Shown one piece after another: positions 62,691-64,000 of a stretch of 64,000 nucleotides of DNA. The notes below the pieces were generated by a model that saw nothing but the letters and a program-made list of their open reading frames with translations, did no database searches and was not told the DNA's origin. Source of the stretch: Blattabacterium cuenoti (lineage in GTDB: Bacteria > Bacteroidota > Bacteroidia > Flavobacteriales > Blattabacteriaceae); the NCBI RefSeq assembly GCF_014252055.1, contig NZ_CP059208.1, positions 248,001-312,000 of the forward strand, in the 5' to 3' direction. The position numbers and the translations under genes are program-made. Each line of letters starts with the position of its first letter. The first letter of the stretch is position 1.

Positions 62691-64000
62691 ATGAAAATGA
62701 AGAAAAAAATAATAACAGAAAAAATAAATCAACTTAGAAAAGAATTAGCTAATCATAATTATAAATATTATGTATTAGATCATCCAGATATATCTGATTT
62801 TATTTTCGATAAAAAATTAAGAGAATTATCTTTTTTAGAAAAAAAATATCCTGAATTATATGATCATAACTCTCCAAGTATTAAAATCGGAGCAGAAATT
62901 CATAAAATAGATTATTCTTCTATTTACTATCATAAATATAAAATGTATTCTCTTAAAAATGTTTACTCCAAAAAAGAATTAATAATTTGGTTAAATAAAA
63001 TAAATAAATCAATAAATTTTAATACATCCTTTGTATGTGAACCAAAATATGATGGAGTTTCTATAAGTTTGATTTATCAAAACGGTAGTTTAACCCATGC
63101 AGTTACTCGTGGAGACGGAGAAAAAGGAGAAAATGTCACAAAAAATGTACAAACGATAAAATCTATCCCATTAAAATTAATAGGAAAAAATAACTATCCT
63201 TCGTACCTTGAAATACGTGGTGAAATATTTTTATCTGTAAAAAATTTATTAAAAATAAATGAAAGACGTATAAAAATAGGAAAAACTCCTTATAATAATC
63301 CAAGAAACACTGCTAGTGGGACTCTTAAAATTCATGATTACAAAGAAGTAGCTAAAAGAGAATTAGATTGTGTAGCATTTAATGCTTCAGGAAAAAATTT
63401 ACCTTTCCATACCCAATATGAAGCTTTAAAAGCTATTAATAATTGGGGTTTTATGACTCCAGAAACAACACGTTTTTGTAAAAATGTAGACGATGTTATC
63501 CACTTTATAGACTTTTGGGAAGTTTATAGAAAAAAAAGACCTTATCAAACAGATGGAATAGTTATAAAAGTAAATGAATATCAAAAACAATATGTTTTAG
63601 GTTATACCAACAAATATCCACGTTGGGCCATAGCTTATAAATTCAAACAAAAACCATCAGAAACAAAATTATTAAACCTTACTTTTCAAGTAGGAAGAAC
63701 AGGAATTATTACTCCTGTAGCTAATGTTGCCCCTGTATCAATTTCTGGAACAATCGTAAAAAGAGTAACGCTTTATAATAATAACTTCATCAAAAAAAAT
63801 GGAATTTATTACGGAGATACTCTTTTCTTGGAAAAAGGAGGTGATATTATTCCAAAAATGACAAAAATAAATTTTGAAAAAAGATCAAATAAGGCTTCTC
63901 CCATATTTTTCTTGAAAAAATGTCCATCATGTAATGATACTTTAATAAAAATAAATGAATTATACTACTGTATTAATAAAAATTGCCCTTCTAAAAGAAT
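62691..64000 (+). CDS. ligA: NAD-dependent DNA ligase, N-terminal part (runs off the window)
   Basis: The open frame continues to the last base, giving about 436 residues of a protein that is usually near 670. LigA seals nicks using NAD. The Ia domain for NMN binding (NYKYYVLDHPDISD), the adenylation lysine Lys119 in CEPKYDGVSISL, RGDGEKGENVT, EIRGEIF, NNPRNTASGTLK and the OB fold (QVGRTGIITPVANVAPV) are seen; the four-cysteine zinc finger is intact at CPSC and CINKNC. A second ATG two codons on (62697) may be the start. Confidence 0.96.
   Translation, partial: MKMKKKIITEKINQLRKELANHNYKYYVLDHPDISDFIFDKKLRELSFLEKKYPELYDHNSPSIKIGAEIHKIDYSSIYYHKYKMYSLKNVYSKKELIIWLNKINKSINFNTSFVCEPKYDGVSISLIYQNGSLTHAVTRGDGEKGENVTKNVQTIKSIPLKLIGKNNYPSYLEIRGEIFLSVKNLLKINERRIKIGKTPYNNPRNTASGTLKIHDYKEVAKRELDCVAFNASGKNLPFHTQYEALKAINNWGFMTPETTRFCKNVDDVIHFIDFWEVYRKKRPYQTDGIVIKVNEYQKQYVLGYTNKYPRWAIAYKFKQKPSETKLLNLTFQVGRTGIITPVANVAPVSISGTIVKRVTLYNNNFIKKNGIYYGDTLFLEKGGDIIPKMTKINFEKRSNKASPIFFLKKCPSCNDTLIKINELYYCINKNCPSKR

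Overview
This is a gene-dense, very AT-rich stretch of a reduced Bacteroidota (flavobacterial-type) chromosome. The best match by gene content, order and codon use is an obligate insect endosymbiont of the Blattabacterium type (cockroach or Mastotermes symbiont); this is inference from the sequence, not a database result. Supporting signs are flavobacterial neighbours (tgt next to lptF; pheA-aminotransferase-tyrA-DAHP synthase/chorismate mutase; YtxH plus holin-like protein; FtsL of the flavobacterial kind), promoters of the Bacteroidota form TTG-N17-23-TAnnTTTG, almost no intergenic space, long poly(A) tracts in genes, and no mobile elements, prophage or CRISPR.

Layout: 1-249 is the end of a DegP/DegQ-like protease. 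lptF and tgt run leftwards (256-2478). From 2549 to 18366 lies one long rightward division and cell-wall (dcw) operon: rsmH, ftsL, ftsI, murE, mraY, murD, ftsW, murG, murC, ftsQ, ftsA, ftsZ, then hisS; mraZ is absent. Next come pnuC and a phosphopantetheinyl transferase (leftward), mrp, a degenerate purine nucleoside phosphorylase homologue, murB, a YtxH/holin-like membrane pair, rlmB, pheS, a small conserved protein, cvpA and a LuxE-like gene. From 27 to 37.3 kb are a phosphate transporter, ruvA, der, trmD, argH, gyrB, uppP, truB and rpsP. From 37.4 to 45.4 kb are tRNA-Gln, a dicarboxylate symporter, a frameshifted diphosphomevalonate decarboxylase, tRNA-His, aspC, rsmG, a cytosine-deaminase-like amidohydrolase, lysS and lipB. 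From 45.4 to 56 kb a leftward run carries mtaB, a peroxiredoxin, dnaG, rpe, fabI, metK and the aromatic amino-acid genes (aroG/CM, tyrA, aminotransferase, pheA). The window ends with mntH, rplI-rpsR-rpsF, gltX, mnmE, prmC and the first part of ligA.

Together the genes keep a full peptidoglycan and division apparatus, translation and tRNA modification, phenylalanine/tyrosine and arginine synthesis, lipoate and fatty-acid functions, and a few transporters (phosphate, manganese/iron, nicotinamide riboside, dicarboxylates), as expected of a nutritional symbiont.

I found no clearly new multi-gene system. The strongest points for a second look are: mvaD split by an A10 tract but otherwise intact; a purine nucleoside phosphorylase fold that has lost its catalytic residues; three genes that seem to start at TTG inside a TTGA stop/start overlap; eleven convergent junctions with no room for a terminator; loss of metal ligands in Tgt, DnaG and Mrp; and a symmetrical promoter/operator-like region between pheA and mntH. 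No gene-free stretch exceeds 300 bases; the longest is 210 bases (55996-56205).
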